Shown here one piece after another: positions 43,938-53,356 of a stretch of DNA of 64,000 nucleotides (its first letter is position 1; each line of letters starts with the position of its first letter). The notes beneath the pieces were generated by a model, which worked only from the letters and a program-made list of their open reading frames with translations, made no database searches and was not told where the DNA came from. The DNA comes from Cryobacterium sp. PH31-O1 (GTDB lineage Bacteria; Actinomycetota; Actinomycetes; Actinomycetales; Microbacteriaceae): positions 62,001 through 126,000 of the forward strand of contig NZ_JASITB010000009.1 in NCBI RefSeq assembly GCF_030063455.1. The letters are read 5' to 3'. The position numbers and the translations under genes are program-made.

Positions 43938-45119
43938 ATGCCCGATTACGATGTCTCCGCCCCGCTCGACACCGACTACTACGGTGTCTTCGCCGATGTT
44001 CCCGACGCCGATCGGGCGTTCTGGAGCCGGGCCCGTACCTTCGCGGTCGAAACGCTCGACGAACTAAGCGAGGCCTGGGATAAGGCCGAGTATCCGCTGC
44101 ACCTCGCCCGCCGCCTGGGTGAGCTCGACCTGCTCACCGACGGAGTCGTGGGGCCGGGGCTCACCCCGATGTCCCCGCTCGCCGCCGGGCTCGTGAACAT
44201 GGAAATCTCCCGTGGCGACGGCTCGATGGGTACCGTCGTGGCCGTGCAGGGAGGACTCGCCCTGCGCAGCATTGCCATGTTCGGCAGCGACGAGCAGAAA
44301 GCCACCTGGCTGGTTCCTCTCGCCCGGGCCGAAAAGCTCGGCGCTTTCGCTCTGACCGAACCGGACCACGGCTCGGATTCGGTGGCCCTTGAGACCACCG
44401 CGCATCGTGACGGCGACGAATGGGTCATCAACGGCGAGAAGAAGTGGATCGGCAACGGATCGGTCGGCGACGTGACCGTGGTCTGGGCCCGCGACGACGA
44501 CGGCAACGTGCGCGGCTTTCTGGTCGACCAATCCCTGCCCGGATACCACGGCGAGACGATGCTCGGCAAAGGCTCACTGCGCGCGGTGCACCAGGCCCGC
44601 ATCACCCTAACCGACGTGCGTATCCCGCTCGATGCCGTACTCTCAGGCACGCACACCTTCAAAGACACCGCGGTCGTGCTGTTCGCCACCCGGCTCGGCG
44701 TGGCCTGGTCGGCGCTCGGACACGCCACGGCGGTCTTCGAAGCCGCCCTCAACTACGCTCAGCAACGGGTTCAGTTCGGCAAACCGATCGCCGGATTCCA
44801 GATCGTGCAGGAGCGGCTCACCCTCATGCTCTCCGAGCTCACCTCGATGCAGCTGCACTGCATCCGCCTGGCCGAGCTCGACGCCGTTGGCACCCTGCGG
44901 CCGATCCAGGCCAGCCTCGCCAAGTTCCACAACACCCGCGCGGCCCGCTCGCTCGCCTCGCTCGCCCGCGACATGCTCGGCGGCAACGGCATCCTGCTGG
45001 AGAACCACGTCATCCGGCACCTGGCCGACATCGAATCAATTCACACCTATGAGGGAACTGAGAGCATCCAGTCACTGCTCATCGGTCGCGACCTGACCGG
45101 GGTCAGCGCCTTTCACTAA
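43938..45119 (+). CDS. Acyl-CoA dehydrogenase (glutaryl-CoA dehydrogenase-like)
   Basis: A 393-residue flavoprotein with the acyl-CoA dehydrogenase fold. FAD/substrate segments ALTEPDHGSDS and NGEKKWIGNG lie in the middle domain; the catalytic Glu is probably in HTYEGTESIQS near residue 370. The EISRGDGSMGT block and the C-terminal IGRDLTGVSAF are like those of glutaryl-CoA dehydrogenases. GAAAGG precedes ATG 43938. It is followed 41 bp later by an acyl-CoA synthetase gene and preceded by TetR operators. Substrate chain cannot be decided. Confidence 0.88.
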   Translation: MPDYDVSAPLDTDYYGVFADVPDADRAFWSRARTFAVETLDELSEAWDKAEYPLHLARRLGELDLLTDGVVGPGLTPMSPLAAGLVNMEISRGDGSMGTVVAVQGGLALRSIAMFGSDEQKATWLVPLARAEKLGAFALTEPDHGSDSVALETTAHRDGDEWVINGEKKWIGNGSVGDVTVVWARDDDGNVRGFLVDQSLPGYHGETMLGKGSLRAVHQARITLTDVRIPLDAVLSGTHTFKDTAVVLFATRLGVAWSALGHATAVFEAALNYAQQRVQFGKPIAGFQIVQERLTLMLSELTSMQLHCIRLAELDAVGTLRPIQASLAKFHNTRAARSLASLARDMLGGNGILLENHVIRHLADIESIHTYEGTESIQSLLIGRDLTGVSAFH

Positions 45120-45160
45120 GCCCGCACTTCCATAGATTTTTTCGGACAAAGGAGTCCCAC

Positions 45161-46801
45161 GTGATTGACCTGACGACATTATTGAGCAGCACCGGCACCC
45201 CCAACGACTCACCGCTCACGCCAATGCGATTTCTACAGCGCAGCGCCGAAGTATTCCCGGGCAAGGATGCAATCATCTACGGCACCAGGCGTTATACCTA
45301 CCGGGAATTCTTTAAGGCGGCCGAGAAGCTCGCGCACGCCATCCGTTCACGCATTTCCCCGGGCGACCGGGTTATATTCCTCGCGCCGAATATACCGGAG
45401 ATGCTCATCGCCCACTACGCCGTTCCGCTCGCCGGCGGAGTGCTCGTCGCGTTAAATTCGCGGCTCGCCGGACCGGAGGTGCACTACGTTCTCGAGCACT
45501 CCGAGGCAACTCTGTTGTTCATCGACGCCGAACTCGTCGCCGGGGTCGGCGACGCGTTCGCGGCATCCGCTGCTTTGAAGGGCATCATTGAAATTGCCGA
45601 CGGCGAGTTCGGACTCACCGAGAGTGGCGTAAAGGTCGGCCAGCAGACCTTCGAATCATTCCTGGCCGAAGCCGACAATGACGGAGCCGATCCACTGGCC
45701 TGGGAAGTCACCGACGAACGCTCGGTCATATCGATCAACTACACCTCGGGCACGACCGGCAAGCCCAAGGGCGTCATGTACTCCCACCGCGGCGCCTACC
45801 TCAACTCCTTCGGCGAGATTTTTCACAACAAATTCACGAGCGACTCGGTGTACCTGTGGACGCTGCCAATGTTCCACTGCAATGGCTGGTGCACGCCGTG
45901 GGCGGTCACAGCCGCCGGTGCCACCCACGTCTGCCTCCGCACAGTGCGGGCCGAAGCGGTCTGGTCGGCCATCGACACCCTCGGCGTGACCAACCTGTGC
46001 GGCGCTCCCACGGTGTGCGGCGTCATCGCCAACGCGCCGATGAAGCACGTGCTCGACACCCCGCTATCAATCACCACGGCCGGCGCTCCGCCGTCGCCGA
46101 GCGTGATTGAACAGCTCGACGCGCTTGGCATCACGGTCGTGCACGTGTACGGCCTCACCGAGGTCTACGGCCCGTACACGATTTGTGAATACCAGCGCGA
46201 GTGGGATGACCTACCCGCCGACGAACGTGCCCGCAAGATCTCTCGTCAGGGCGTCGGCATGGTTCAGGCGGAATCGGCGCGCATCGTCGACTCCGCCATG
46301 ACCGATGTTCCCGCCGACGCGCAAACCATCGGCGAGATCGTGCTGCGCGGCAATAACGTCATGCTCGGCTATTTCAAAGACCGGCAGGCCACAGCGGATG
46401 CCTTCCGTGGCGGCTGGTTCCACACCGGCGACCTCGGCGTCATGCACCCAGACGGGTACATCGAAATCAAGGACCGGGCCAAGGACATCATCATCTCCGG
46501 CGGGGAGAACATCTCCACCATCGAGGTCGAGAACGCGATGCTCAGCCACCCCACCGTGCTCGACGTCGCCGTGGTCGGCATGGCGCATCCGAAGTGGGGC
46601 GAACGGCCCAAGGCCTACGTGGTGCTGCGACCCGACTCAATGGTGACCGAGGTCGACCTGCTCACCCACACCCGCTACCTGATAGCCGCGTTCAAGGTCC
46701 CCGACTATGTAACCTTCGTCGACGCCCTGCCACGCACCGCCACAGGCAAGGTCATGAAGGTCGTGCTGAGGGAACTGTCAGAGGACGCCACCGCGATCTG
46801 A
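45161..46801 (+). CDS. Acyl-CoA synthetase (AMP-forming)
   Basis: A 546-residue ANL enzyme starting at GTG 45161, with AAAGGAG 7 nt upstream. The P-loop-like motif is YTSGTTGKPKGVMYSHRG. The adenylate motifs are VYGLTEVYGP and GWFHTGDLGVMHPDGY, the hinge KDRAKDIIISGGENIS, and the C-terminal Lys in PRTATGKVMK. It activates a carboxylic acid (medium-chain or aryl) to its CoA ester for the dehydrogenase next door. Same operon and control as 43938-45119. Confidence 0.9.
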   Translation: MIDLTTLLSSTGTPNDSPLTPMRFLQRSAEVFPGKDAIIYGTRRYTYREFFKAAEKLAHAIRSRISPGDRVIFLAPNIPEMLIAHYAVPLAGGVLVALNSRLAGPEVHYVLEHSEATLLFIDAELVAGVGDAFAASAALKGIIEIADGEFGLTESGVKVGQQTFESFLAEADNDGADPLAWEVTDERSVISINYTSGTTGKPKGVMYSHRGAYLNSFGEIFHNKFTSDSVYLWTLPMFHCNGWCTPWAVTAAGATHVCLRTVRAEAVWSAIDTLGVTNLCGAPTVCGVIANAPMKHVLDTPLSITTAGAPPSPSVIEQLDALGITVVHVYGLTEVYGPYTICEYQREWDDLPADERARKISRQGVGMVQAESARIVDSAMTDVPADAQTIGEIVLRGNNVMLGYFKDRQATADAFRGGWFHTGDLGVMHPDGYIEIKDRAKDIIISGGENISTIEVENAMLSHPTVLDVAVVGMAHPKWGERPKAYVVLRPDSMVTEVDLLTHTRYLIAAFKVPDYVTFVDALPRTATGKVMKVVLRELSEDATAI

Positions 46802-46839
46802 CCGGTCGACACACAACCGCACCAACTATGGTCGTTTGG

Positions 46840-49311
46840 ATGCTTAGCGAAAATCAGTCAGAGGGATTCGTGCGGGTGCGCGGCGCCCGCGAGAACAACC
46901 TGCGCAACGTGGACGTCGATGTGCCCAGAGACGCCATCGTCGCGTTCACCGGCGTCTCGGGCTCCGGCAAGTCGTCGCTCGCCTTCGGCACCATCTTCGC
47001 CGAGGCGCAGCGGCGCTTCTTCGAGTCGGTCGCGCCCTACGCCCGCCGCCTCATTCAACAGGGGCACACCCCGCACGTCGACGAGATCACCGGGCTGCCG
47101 CCAGCCGTCGCCCTGCAGCAGCGCCGCGGAACACCGAGCTCGCGCTCGAGCGTCGGCACGGTCACGACCCTGTCCAACTCGCTGCGCATGATGTATTCTC
47201 GGGCCGGCATGTATCCAGGGGATACTGCCGCTCGCCTCGAATCCGACTCCTTCTCGCCGAACACGGCGATGGGCGCCTGCCCGCGCTGCCACGGCCTCGG
47301 ACTGGCGCACACCGTCAGCGAGGCCTCCATGGTGCTCGATCCCACTCTCAGCATCAGGGACGGCGCGATCGCGGCGTGGCCCGGCGCCTGGCAGGGAAAG
47401 AACCTGCGCGACATCGTCGCGGTACTCGGCTACGACATCGACCGGCCCTGGCAGAACCTGACCCGCGCCGACCGCGACTGGATTCTGTTCACCGAGGAAC
47501 AACCGGTCGTCGAGGTGGTGCCGCAACGCGACCGCATCGCCAAGCCGTACCAAGGCCGGTTCTGGAGCGCGAAAAGTTTCGTGCTGCACACTCTCGCAGA
47601 CAGCAAGAGCCCGAACGTGCGTCAGCGGGTGCTGCGCTATGTCGACACCGGCCCCTGCCCCGACTGCGGTGGCAGCGGTCTTAAGCCCGAAGCCCTCGCC
47701 GTGACCGTGGCCGGCCAGTCGATCGCCGAGCTCAATGCCCTGCCGATGACGGCCCTGGCCGAGGTGCTGCGCCCGATCGTGGCCGGCAACGAATCGACCG
47801 AAGTGGCCGTCACCCTGGCCGGCGATCTGCTGCGCCGCATCGACGTGCTGCTCGAACTGGGCCTCGGCTATCTGTCCCTCGGCCGCTCGACCCCGACCCT
47901 CTCTCCGGGCGAGATGCAACGGCTGCGCATCGCCACCCAGCTGCGCTCTGGCCTGTTCGGCGTGATCTACGTGCTCGACGAGCCCTCGGCCGGCCTGCAC
48001 CCGGCCGACGCCGAGCCGCTGCTGCTCGTGCTTGAGCAGCTCAAGCAGTCGGGCAACTCGGTCTTCGTGGTCGAACACAATATGGACGTCGTGAGAAGCG
48101 CCGACTGGGTCGTCGACGTTGGCCCTCAAGCCGGTGAGGGCGGCGGCGAGGTGCTCTACAGCGGTCCGACCGCTGGACTCGCCGAGGTCGGGAGTTCTGT
48201 CACGCGAGAATACTTGTTCACTGCGGAGCGTGAGCCGGTGGTGCGGGGTGAGCTGCGGCATCCGCTTGGCTGGTTGGGCCTGACCGACGTGACCCGGCAC
48301 AACCTGAAGGGTCTCGACGCGCAGATCCCGCTCGGAGTGTTGACGGCGGTCACCGGAGTAAGTGGTTCGGGCAAGTCCACGCTGGTGAGCCAGGTGCTCG
48401 CCGAGGCCGTGGGGCGGCACCTGCATCCAGACCCCGATGACGTGCCAATGCTCGATCTCGCCGATGCCGACGCCGAGATCGAGCTGGCCGAGCGCTCTGA
48501 CACGCCCGCGGTGACCGGGCTCGAGGCCGTCGACCGGCTGGTGCAGGTGGATCAGAAGCCGATCGGGCGCACGCCCCGCTCCAACCTCGCCACCTATACC
48601 GGCCTGTTCGACGCCGTGCGGGCCACCTTTGCCGCCTCCGACGAGGCCCGCGCGCGCGGCTTCACCGCCTCACGGTTCTCGTTCAATGTGGCCGGCGGCC
48701 GCTGCGAGACCTGCCTCGGGGAGGGTTTCGTGGCCGTTGGACTGCTCTTTCTGCCGGGCAGTTACGCGCCCTGCCCGGACTGCGGCGGGTCGCGCTACAA
48801 CCCCGACACCCTCGAGGTGACCTACCGCGGCAAGAACATCGCCGAGGTGCTCGGCCTCACAGTGGATGCCGCGCTCACCTTTCTCACCGACGTCACCTCT
48901 GCCGCGCGCAGCCTCGACACCCTGCGCGAGGTGGGCCTTGGCTACCTGCGGCTTGGGCAGCCGGCCACCGAGCTCTCCGGCGGCGAAGCGCAGCGGATTA
49001 AGCTCGCGACCGAGTTGCAGCGCGCCCGCCGCGGCCACACGCTTTACCTGCTCGACGAACCGACGACCGGGCTGCACCCGGCCGACGTCAAGCTGCTCTT
49101 GCTGCAGCTCGGACGCCTCGTCGATGCCGGAAACACCGTCGTTGTGGTCGAACACGAAATGGACGTGGTCGCCGCTGCCGACTGGGTGATCGACCTCGGC
49201 CCCGGTGGCGGAGACGCCGGCGGCCAGATCATCGCCGCCGGCACCCCCGAGACGGTGGCCGCGCACGTGACGAGCCGCACGGCCCCTTACCTGAAGCTTC
49301 GCCTGCCCTAA
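46840..49311 (+). CDS. UvrA-like ABC ATPase (UvrA paralogue, UvrA2/DrrC type)
   Basis: An 823-residue protein, shorter than housekeeping UvrA (about 940-960). It has two ABC domains: GVSGSGKSSLAFGTIF near residue 35 and GVSGSGKSTLVSQ near 505, signatures LSPGEMQRLRIA and LSGGEAQRIKLA. Zinc fingers are in CPRCHGLG and CPDCGGSG, then CETCLGEG and CPDCGGSR. The region between the first Walker A and first signature is compact, so the UvrB-binding domain seems reduced. Such paralogues are linked to resistance against DNA-damaging or intercalating compounds. ATG 46840 is chosen (46828 possible); no Shine-Dalgarno, perhaps leaderless. Confidence 0.88.
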   Translation: MLSENQSEGFVRVRGARENNLRNVDVDVPRDAIVAFTGVSGSGKSSLAFGTIFAEAQRRFFESVAPYARRLIQQGHTPHVDEITGLPPAVALQQRRGTPSSRSSVGTVTTLSNSLRMMYSRAGMYPGDTAARLESDSFSPNTAMGACPRCHGLGLAHTVSEASMVLDPTLSIRDGAIAAWPGAWQGKNLRDIVAVLGYDIDRPWQNLTRADRDWILFTEEQPVVEVVPQRDRIAKPYQGRFWSAKSFVLHTLADSKSPNVRQRVLRYVDTGPCPDCGGSGLKPEALAVTVAGQSIAELNALPMTALAEVLRPIVAGNESTEVAVTLAGDLLRRIDVLLELGLGYLSLGRSTPTLSPGEMQRLRIATQLRSGLFGVIYVLDEPSAGLHPADAEPLLLVLEQLKQSGNSVFVVEHNMDVVRSADWVVDVGPQAGEGGGEVLYSGPTAGLAEVGSSVTREYLFTAEREPVVRGELRHPLGWLGLTDVTRHNLKGLDAQIPLGVLTAVTGVSGSGKSTLVSQVLAEAVGRHLHPDPDDVPMLDLADADAEIELAERSDTPAVTGLEAVDRLVQVDQKPIGRTPRSNLATYTGLFDAVRATFAASDEARARGFTASRFSFNVAGGRCETCLGEGFVAVGLLFLPGSYAPCPDCGGSRYNPDTLEVTYRGKNIAEVLGLTVDAALTFLTDVTSAARSLDTLREVGLGYLRLGQPATELSGGEAQRIKLATELQRARRGHTLYLLDEPTTGLHPADVKLLLLQLGRLVDAGNTVVVVEHEMDVVAAADWVIDLGPGGGDAGGQIIAAGTPETVAAHVTSRTAPYLKLRLP

Positions 49312-49329
49312 CGGGAGAGCGAGAGAGAA

Positions 49330-49491
49330 TCGGTCACGCTGCATCCGGTCTATCGCAACGATTTCGTCGTCGTGCGGCGGTCCCTGAATACCGATCCGGG
49401 CATCCGTCGGCTGCGCGATCTGGTTGCGGCCTCCGCCCGCCGGGTCTTCGTACAACGCGGCGTTCCGCCCAATTTTTCGGCGCAGGAATAA
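49330..49491 (+). pseudogene. Remnant coding fragment, possibly the C-terminus of a LysR-type regulator
   Basis: An in-frame stretch of 53 codons ending in TAA, with no start codon, follows the UvrA-like stop. It reads like the last part of a LysR effector domain (HPVYRNDFVVVRRSLNTDP then GIRRLRDLVAASARR). It is similar in pattern to the end of the real LysR at 53357 (ADFQRQLPIWAVVRAESLR then SPVVRAAIEA). The frame happens to be that of the UvrA-like gene. The fragment could be decayed sequence or coincidence. Confidence 0.3.
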
Positions 49492-49603
49492 TTCACGCCC
49501 CGCAGAACGCTGCACCTACAGGCGCACAGAGCGAACCGGCCCGGCGGCGCACGGCCGCTCAACTTCGTACGCTCCCTTTTTCGCACGACCGTCAGGACCA
49601 GCA

Positions 49604-51070
49604 ATGACCGCATTAGACACCGCCAAGCCGATTCTCAGGGCCGAGTCGCCCCCCGAGGCCAAACGCAATCAGTTGGTGATTCGGCTTCTCCTGGTCTCCG
49701 CGTTCGTCGTCATTTTGAACGAGACCATCATGGGTGTGGCCCTGCCGCACCTCATGGACGACCTGAGCATCACCGCCACCGCCGCGCAGTGGCTGACCAC
49801 GGCGTTCATGCTCACGATGGCCGTGGTTATTCCGATCACCGGTTTTCTGATCCAGCGTTTTCACACCCGGCCGGTCTTCATCGCCGCAATGACGCTCTTC
49901 AGCACCGGAACCCTGATCGCTGCGCTCTCGCCCGGCTTCGAGATGCTGCTCCTGGGTCGCATCGTGCAGGCCAGCGGAACGGCCATCATGATGCCGCTGC
50001 TCATGACGACGGTCATGACGCTCGTCGCACCGGCGTCCCGCGGCAAGACCATGGGAAACATCTCCATCGTCATCTCGGTAGCCCCGGCGATCGGCCCGAC
50101 CATCTCGGGTGTGATCCTCAGCGTCCTCGACTGGCGCTGGATGTTCATCCTCGTGCTGCCGATCGCCGTCTGCTCACTCATCCTCGGCGCCTCGCGCATC
50201 CAGAACGTGACGACGCCGCGCAAGGTTCCCCTCGACGGGCTCTCCGTCATTCTCTCGGCCTTTGGCTTCGGCGGGTTCGTCTACGGGCTGAGCAACCTGG
50301 CTGGGGCCTCCGCAGCTGGCTGGGTGCCGCTCGGCATCGGCCTGGTCGCCCTAGCCCTGTTCGTGCTGCGCCAACTGCAGTTGCAGCGCACCGATCGCGC
50401 CCTGCTCGACCTGCGCGTGTTCAGCTCGCGCACCTTCACCCTCTCGATCTCCATGCTCAGCATCAGCATGCTCGCCCTGTTCGGCACCATCATCCTGCTG
50501 CCGCTGTATATGCAAAGGGTGCTCGGCCTGACGGCCCTGGAAACCGGGCTCCTGCTGCTTCCGGGCGGCCTCACCATGGGTCTGCTCGCACCGTTCGTTG
50601 GCCGCATCTACGACCGCCGCGGCCCAACCCTCCTGCTGGTTCCTGGATCGATCATGGTCAGCGCCGCGTTCTGGGCGATGACCATGATGGGCGAAACCAC
50701 CCCGCCGTGGATGCTGCTGATCGCCCACATCGGCATGAGTGCCGGCCTCTCCCTGCTCTTTACACCACTGTTCACGTCGGGTCTCGGCTCCCTCAAGCCC
50801 AGCCTGTACTCCCACGGCAGCGCGGTTGTCGGTACCATCCAGCAGCTCGCCGGCGCCGTCGGAACGGCCCTGTTCATTGCCGTCATGACCTCGCAGTCGG
50901 CCGCGCTCATGGCGCAGGGCGTTTCCGAGATCTCAGCGACGGCCTCGGGCATTCGCGGCGCATTCCTGTGCGGCGCCATCATCTCACTGTTCGCGATTCC
51001 GGCGGCGTTCCTCGTGCGGCGCCCGCCGCTCGGCGACGCGGTTGAGAGCGCTCCCGTCAGCGCGCACTGA
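49604..51070 (+). CDS. DHA2-type MFS transporter (multidrug efflux)
   Basis: A 488-residue, probably 14-helix transporter; ATG 49604 is preceded by AGGA. It shows the DHA2 opening LNETIMGVALPHLMDDL (motif D1), the loop motif FLIQRFHTRPVF (motif A) and the motif-C region IGPTISGVILSVLDWRWMF. A large family of proton-coupled exporters for drugs and dyes. The preceding UvrA-like protein and this exporter could act together against a DNA-binding toxin; they are separated by 292 bp containing a gene remnant. Confidence 0.87.
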   Translation: MTALDTAKPILRAESPPEAKRNQLVIRLLLVSAFVVILNETIMGVALPHLMDDLSITATAAQWLTTAFMLTMAVVIPITGFLIQRFHTRPVFIAAMTLFSTGTLIAALSPGFEMLLLGRIVQASGTAIMMPLLMTTVMTLVAPASRGKTMGNISIVISVAPAIGPTISGVILSVLDWRWMFILVLPIAVCSLILGASRIQNVTTPRKVPLDGLSVILSAFGFGGFVYGLSNLAGASAAGWVPLGIGLVALALFVLRQLQLQRTDRALLDLRVFSSRTFTLSISMLSISMLALFGTIILLPLYMQRVLGLTALETGLLLLPGGLTMGLLAPFVGRIYDRRGPTLLLVPGSIMVSAAFWAMTMMGETTPPWMLLIAHIGMSAGLSLLFTPLFTSGLGSLKPSLYSHGSAVVGTIQQLAGAVGTALFIAVMTSQSAALMAQGVSEISATASGIRGAFLCGAIISLFAIPAAFLVRRPPLGDAVESAPVSAH

Positions 51071-51071
51071 G

Positions 51072-51707
51072 TCAGCGGATGCGCTGGGCCAGCACCGCGG
51101 GGTGATCTGCCGGCAGACCGTGCCGCCGGCCGCCCTGCAGCAGCACAACGTTCTTCTTCTCCCAGTCGCGCAGCGCCTGGCGCAGGGGGTCGATCGCGGC
51201 GCTCTCGGCGCAGCTGCCCGCCGTCCGGCCGCAGGAACATTTCTGCGCCTCTGAGTCGTGGTGCAGCGCTTCGATGCGCCAGAGGCCGGCCATGGCCCAG
51301 TCGATCTGTCGGCGGGCCAATTCCGTGTTGCGTTCGGCACGCTTGATCAGGTCGCTCTGCAGCAGGCTCCGCACCCCGTCAATCCCGGTCGTGAACTGGC
51401 CGGCGACGACGGCGCTGAGCTCAGCGACCTGGTCGCGCAGCGTGGTCAGGTCATTGTCTCGGGCGACGAGTAAGGCATCCGTTTCGGCGATGTAGTCGGC
51501 GTGGGCGGTCTCGGAGGCCGCCCACCGAGCGGCCCACAATTGCACGTGCTCCAGGTCGCGGCGCTCTGATTTCTCGGCCCCGATGTGGTGCACGCACTTC
51601 ACGCAGACCACTTGGTCGCTGCGCGAGGTGAAGTGAAACGGCTGCGGCGCGAGGCAGCACAGGCACGCTACTTCAACGTCGACGTGCAGCGGATGCGCGT
51701 GCGTCAC
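51072..51707 (-). CDS. Zinc-ribbon/coiled-coil protein of unknown function
   Basis: A 211-residue protein. The N-terminus has two Cys pairs (CLCC and CVKC, 20 residues apart), a zinc-ribbon pattern. A helical, possibly coiled-coil region follows from about residue 60 to 140 (TALLVARDNDLTTLRDQVAEL-like heptads). A third Cys group (KCSCGRTAGSC) lies near residue 165, suggesting a second metal site. No known family is recognised. It is convergent with the MFS gene (2 bp gap) and divergent from the MHS transporter. Coding periodicity and ending make it likely real. Confidence 0.65.
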   Translation of the reverse strand: MTHAHPLHVDVEVACLCCLAPQPFHFTSRSDQVVCVKCVHHIGAEKSERRDLEHVQLWAARWAASETAHADYIAETDALLVARDNDLTTLRDQVAELSAVVAGQFTTGIDGVRSLLQSDLIKRAERNTELARRQIDWAMAGLWRIEALHHDSEAQKCSCGRTAGSCAESAAIDPLRQALRDWEKKNVVLLQGGRRHGLPADHPAVLAQRIR

Positions 51708-51870
51708 TGTTGCCCCACCTCCCTGTTGTTCCTTCGAGAATAACCGTGCTGCGTTCGCTCACCGCGCCACCGTGTGCTTTTTTGCACGTCACCCCTGTGT
51801 GAATCGCCTTTGACAGCCACCAACGCGAAGCGCAAGCTAAGACGAGCCAGACGACGTGCACGCACGTTGT

Positions 51871-51890
51871 GTCAATGACGACACCAGGGG
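51871..51890 (+). promoter_or_regulatory. Degenerate copy of the shared leader block before the MHS transporter
   Basis: GTCAATGACGACAC is one base different from the start of the leader at 27000-27021 and 28790-28811 and sits at the same distance (27 nt) from its start codon. The ribosome site AGGGGG follows. Confidence 0.45.
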
Positions 51891-51897
51891 GAATCCC

Positions 51898-53286
51898 ATG
51901 AGCACGACCAGATCCGACACTCGAAACGATCCGCAGTCCTCCGGACTGAAAAAGGTCGTTGCGGCCTCCATGGCCGGCACGGTCGTCGAATGGTACGAAT
52001 TCTTTCTCTACGCCTCGGCCGCCACCCTGGTCTTCGGCACCCTGTTCTTTCCGAACGCCGGCACCGAACTGGAGGGCATCATCGCCGCCTTCGCCACCTA
52101 TGCCGTCGGCTTTTTGGCCCGCCCCATCGGAGGCATCGTCTTCGGACACTTCGGCGACAAGTTCGGCCGCAAACGCCTGCTCCAGTTCAGCCTCGTTCTT
52201 GTCGGCGTCGCCACCTTCCTGATGGGCTGCCTGCCGACCTTCCAGCAGGTCGGTTACCTCGCACCCGTGCTGCTCGTGCTCTTGCGTTTCATTCAGGGCT
52301 TCGCCGTCGGCGGCGAATGGGGCGGCGCGGTTCTGCTCGTCGCCGAGCACAGCCCGCCGAAGTCGCGCGGCTTTTGGGCCAGCTGGCCCCAGTCCGCCGT
52401 GCCGATGGGAAACCTGCTGGCCACCGCCGTTCTCTTCGTACTCGCCTCGACCCTGTCCGATGAGGCTTTCCTGAGCTGGGGCTGGCGCGTCGCGTTCTGG
52501 CTCTCCGCCGTCATCGTGCTGGTCGGCTACTACATTCGCACCAAGGTCAGCGACGCGCCCATCTTTCTCAAGGCTCAGAAAGAGGTGGTCGCCGGCGATA
52601 AGGGCTACGGCATTGTCGAGGTGTTCCGCCGGTATCCGCGCGGGGTATTCACCGCGATGGGCCTGCGGTTCGCCGAGAACATTCTCTATTACCTCGTCGT
52701 GGTCTTCTCGATCACCTATCTGAAGATCATCGTGCAGATGGACACCTCTCGGGTTCTGCTCCTTCTGCTCATCGCCCACGCAATTCACTTCGTCGTCATT
52801 CCGCTGGTCGGCCACCTCTCCGACCGGGTCGGCCGGCGCCCGGTGTACTTCGTGGGCGCCCTGCTCGCCGGCACCTGGGGCTTCTTCGCCTTTCCCATGA
52901 TGGACACCGCGAACGACTTCATCATCATTGTCGCGATCATGATGGGCCTGCTCTTCCACGCCCTCATGTACGCCGGCCAGCCCGCAATCATGGCCGAAAT
53001 GTTCCCCACCCGCATGCGCTACTCCGGCGTCTCCCTCGGCTACCAGGTCACCTCGGTCATCGCGGGCTCGATCGCTCCGATCATCGCCGTGAGCCTGCTC
53101 TCCACCTTCGAGTCCTCGGTGCCGGTGGCCATCTACCTCGCAGCGGCCTGCCTGATCACGGCCCTCGTCGTGCTCACCCTCAAGGAAACGCGCGGGCTTT
53201 CCCTGCACGACATTGACGCAGCGGATGCCGCCGAATCGGCCGATCGTGCCGCCCAGGCCGACCTCGCCGAGGTCGGTCGCCGGTAA
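51898..53286 (+). CDS. MHS-family MFS transporter (metabolite:proton symporter)
   Basis: A 462-residue transporter; ATG 51898 follows AGGGGGAATCCC. It opens with the MHS motif ASMAGTVVEWYEFFLYASAA. GHFGDKFGRKRLL and GHLSDRVGRRPVYF are the two loop motifs; FIQGFAVGGEWGGA is the fifth-helix motif. Substrates of this family are proline, betaine, shikimate, citrate or aromatic acids. A strong terminator follows. The next locus is mmsBA, but they are separated by that terminator. Confidence 0.88.
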   Translation: MSTTRSDTRNDPQSSGLKKVVAASMAGTVVEWYEFFLYASAATLVFGTLFFPNAGTELEGIIAAFATYAVGFLARPIGGIVFGHFGDKFGRKRLLQFSLVLVGVATFLMGCLPTFQQVGYLAPVLLVLLRFIQGFAVGGEWGGAVLLVAEHSPPKSRGFWASWPQSAVPMGNLLATAVLFVLASTLSDEAFLSWGWRVAFWLSAVIVLVGYYIRTKVSDAPIFLKAQKEVVAGDKGYGIVEVFRRYPRGVFTAMGLRFAENILYYLVVVFSITYLKIIVQMDTSRVLLLLLIAHAIHFVVIPLVGHLSDRVGRRPVYFVGALLAGTWGFFAFPMMDTANDFIIIVAIMMGLLFHALMYAGQPAIMAEMFPTRMRYSGVSLGYQVTSVIAGSIAPIIAVSLLSTFESSVPVAIYLAAACLITALVVLTLKETRGLSLHDIDAADAAESADRAAQADLAEVGRR

Positions 53287-53294
53287 CGCCTGGC

Positions 53295-53329
53295 GGGCGG
53301 CCCGATCCCACCGATCGGGCCGCCCTTTT
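53295..53329 (+). terminator. Rho-independent terminator after the MHS transporter
   Basis: A perfect 13-bp stem (GGGCGGCCCGATC with GATCGGGCCGCCC), loop CCACC, followed by TTTT. It begins 9 bp after the stop codon and is also in position to end the convergent LysR transcript. Confidence 0.9.
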
Positions 53330-53356
53330 CGCGCCGGCGGGGCATCCGCTCGTTCG

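Noticed and set aside
46858..48426. 522-codon minus-strand frame opposite the UvrA-like gene
   Set aside because: Shadow frame; the plus strand has Walker and zinc motifs throughout.
51673..53208. 511-codon minus-strand frame opposite the MHS transporter
   Set aside because: Asp/Glu/Gly/His-rich mirror of a membrane protein gene, a known artefact of high-GC transporters.
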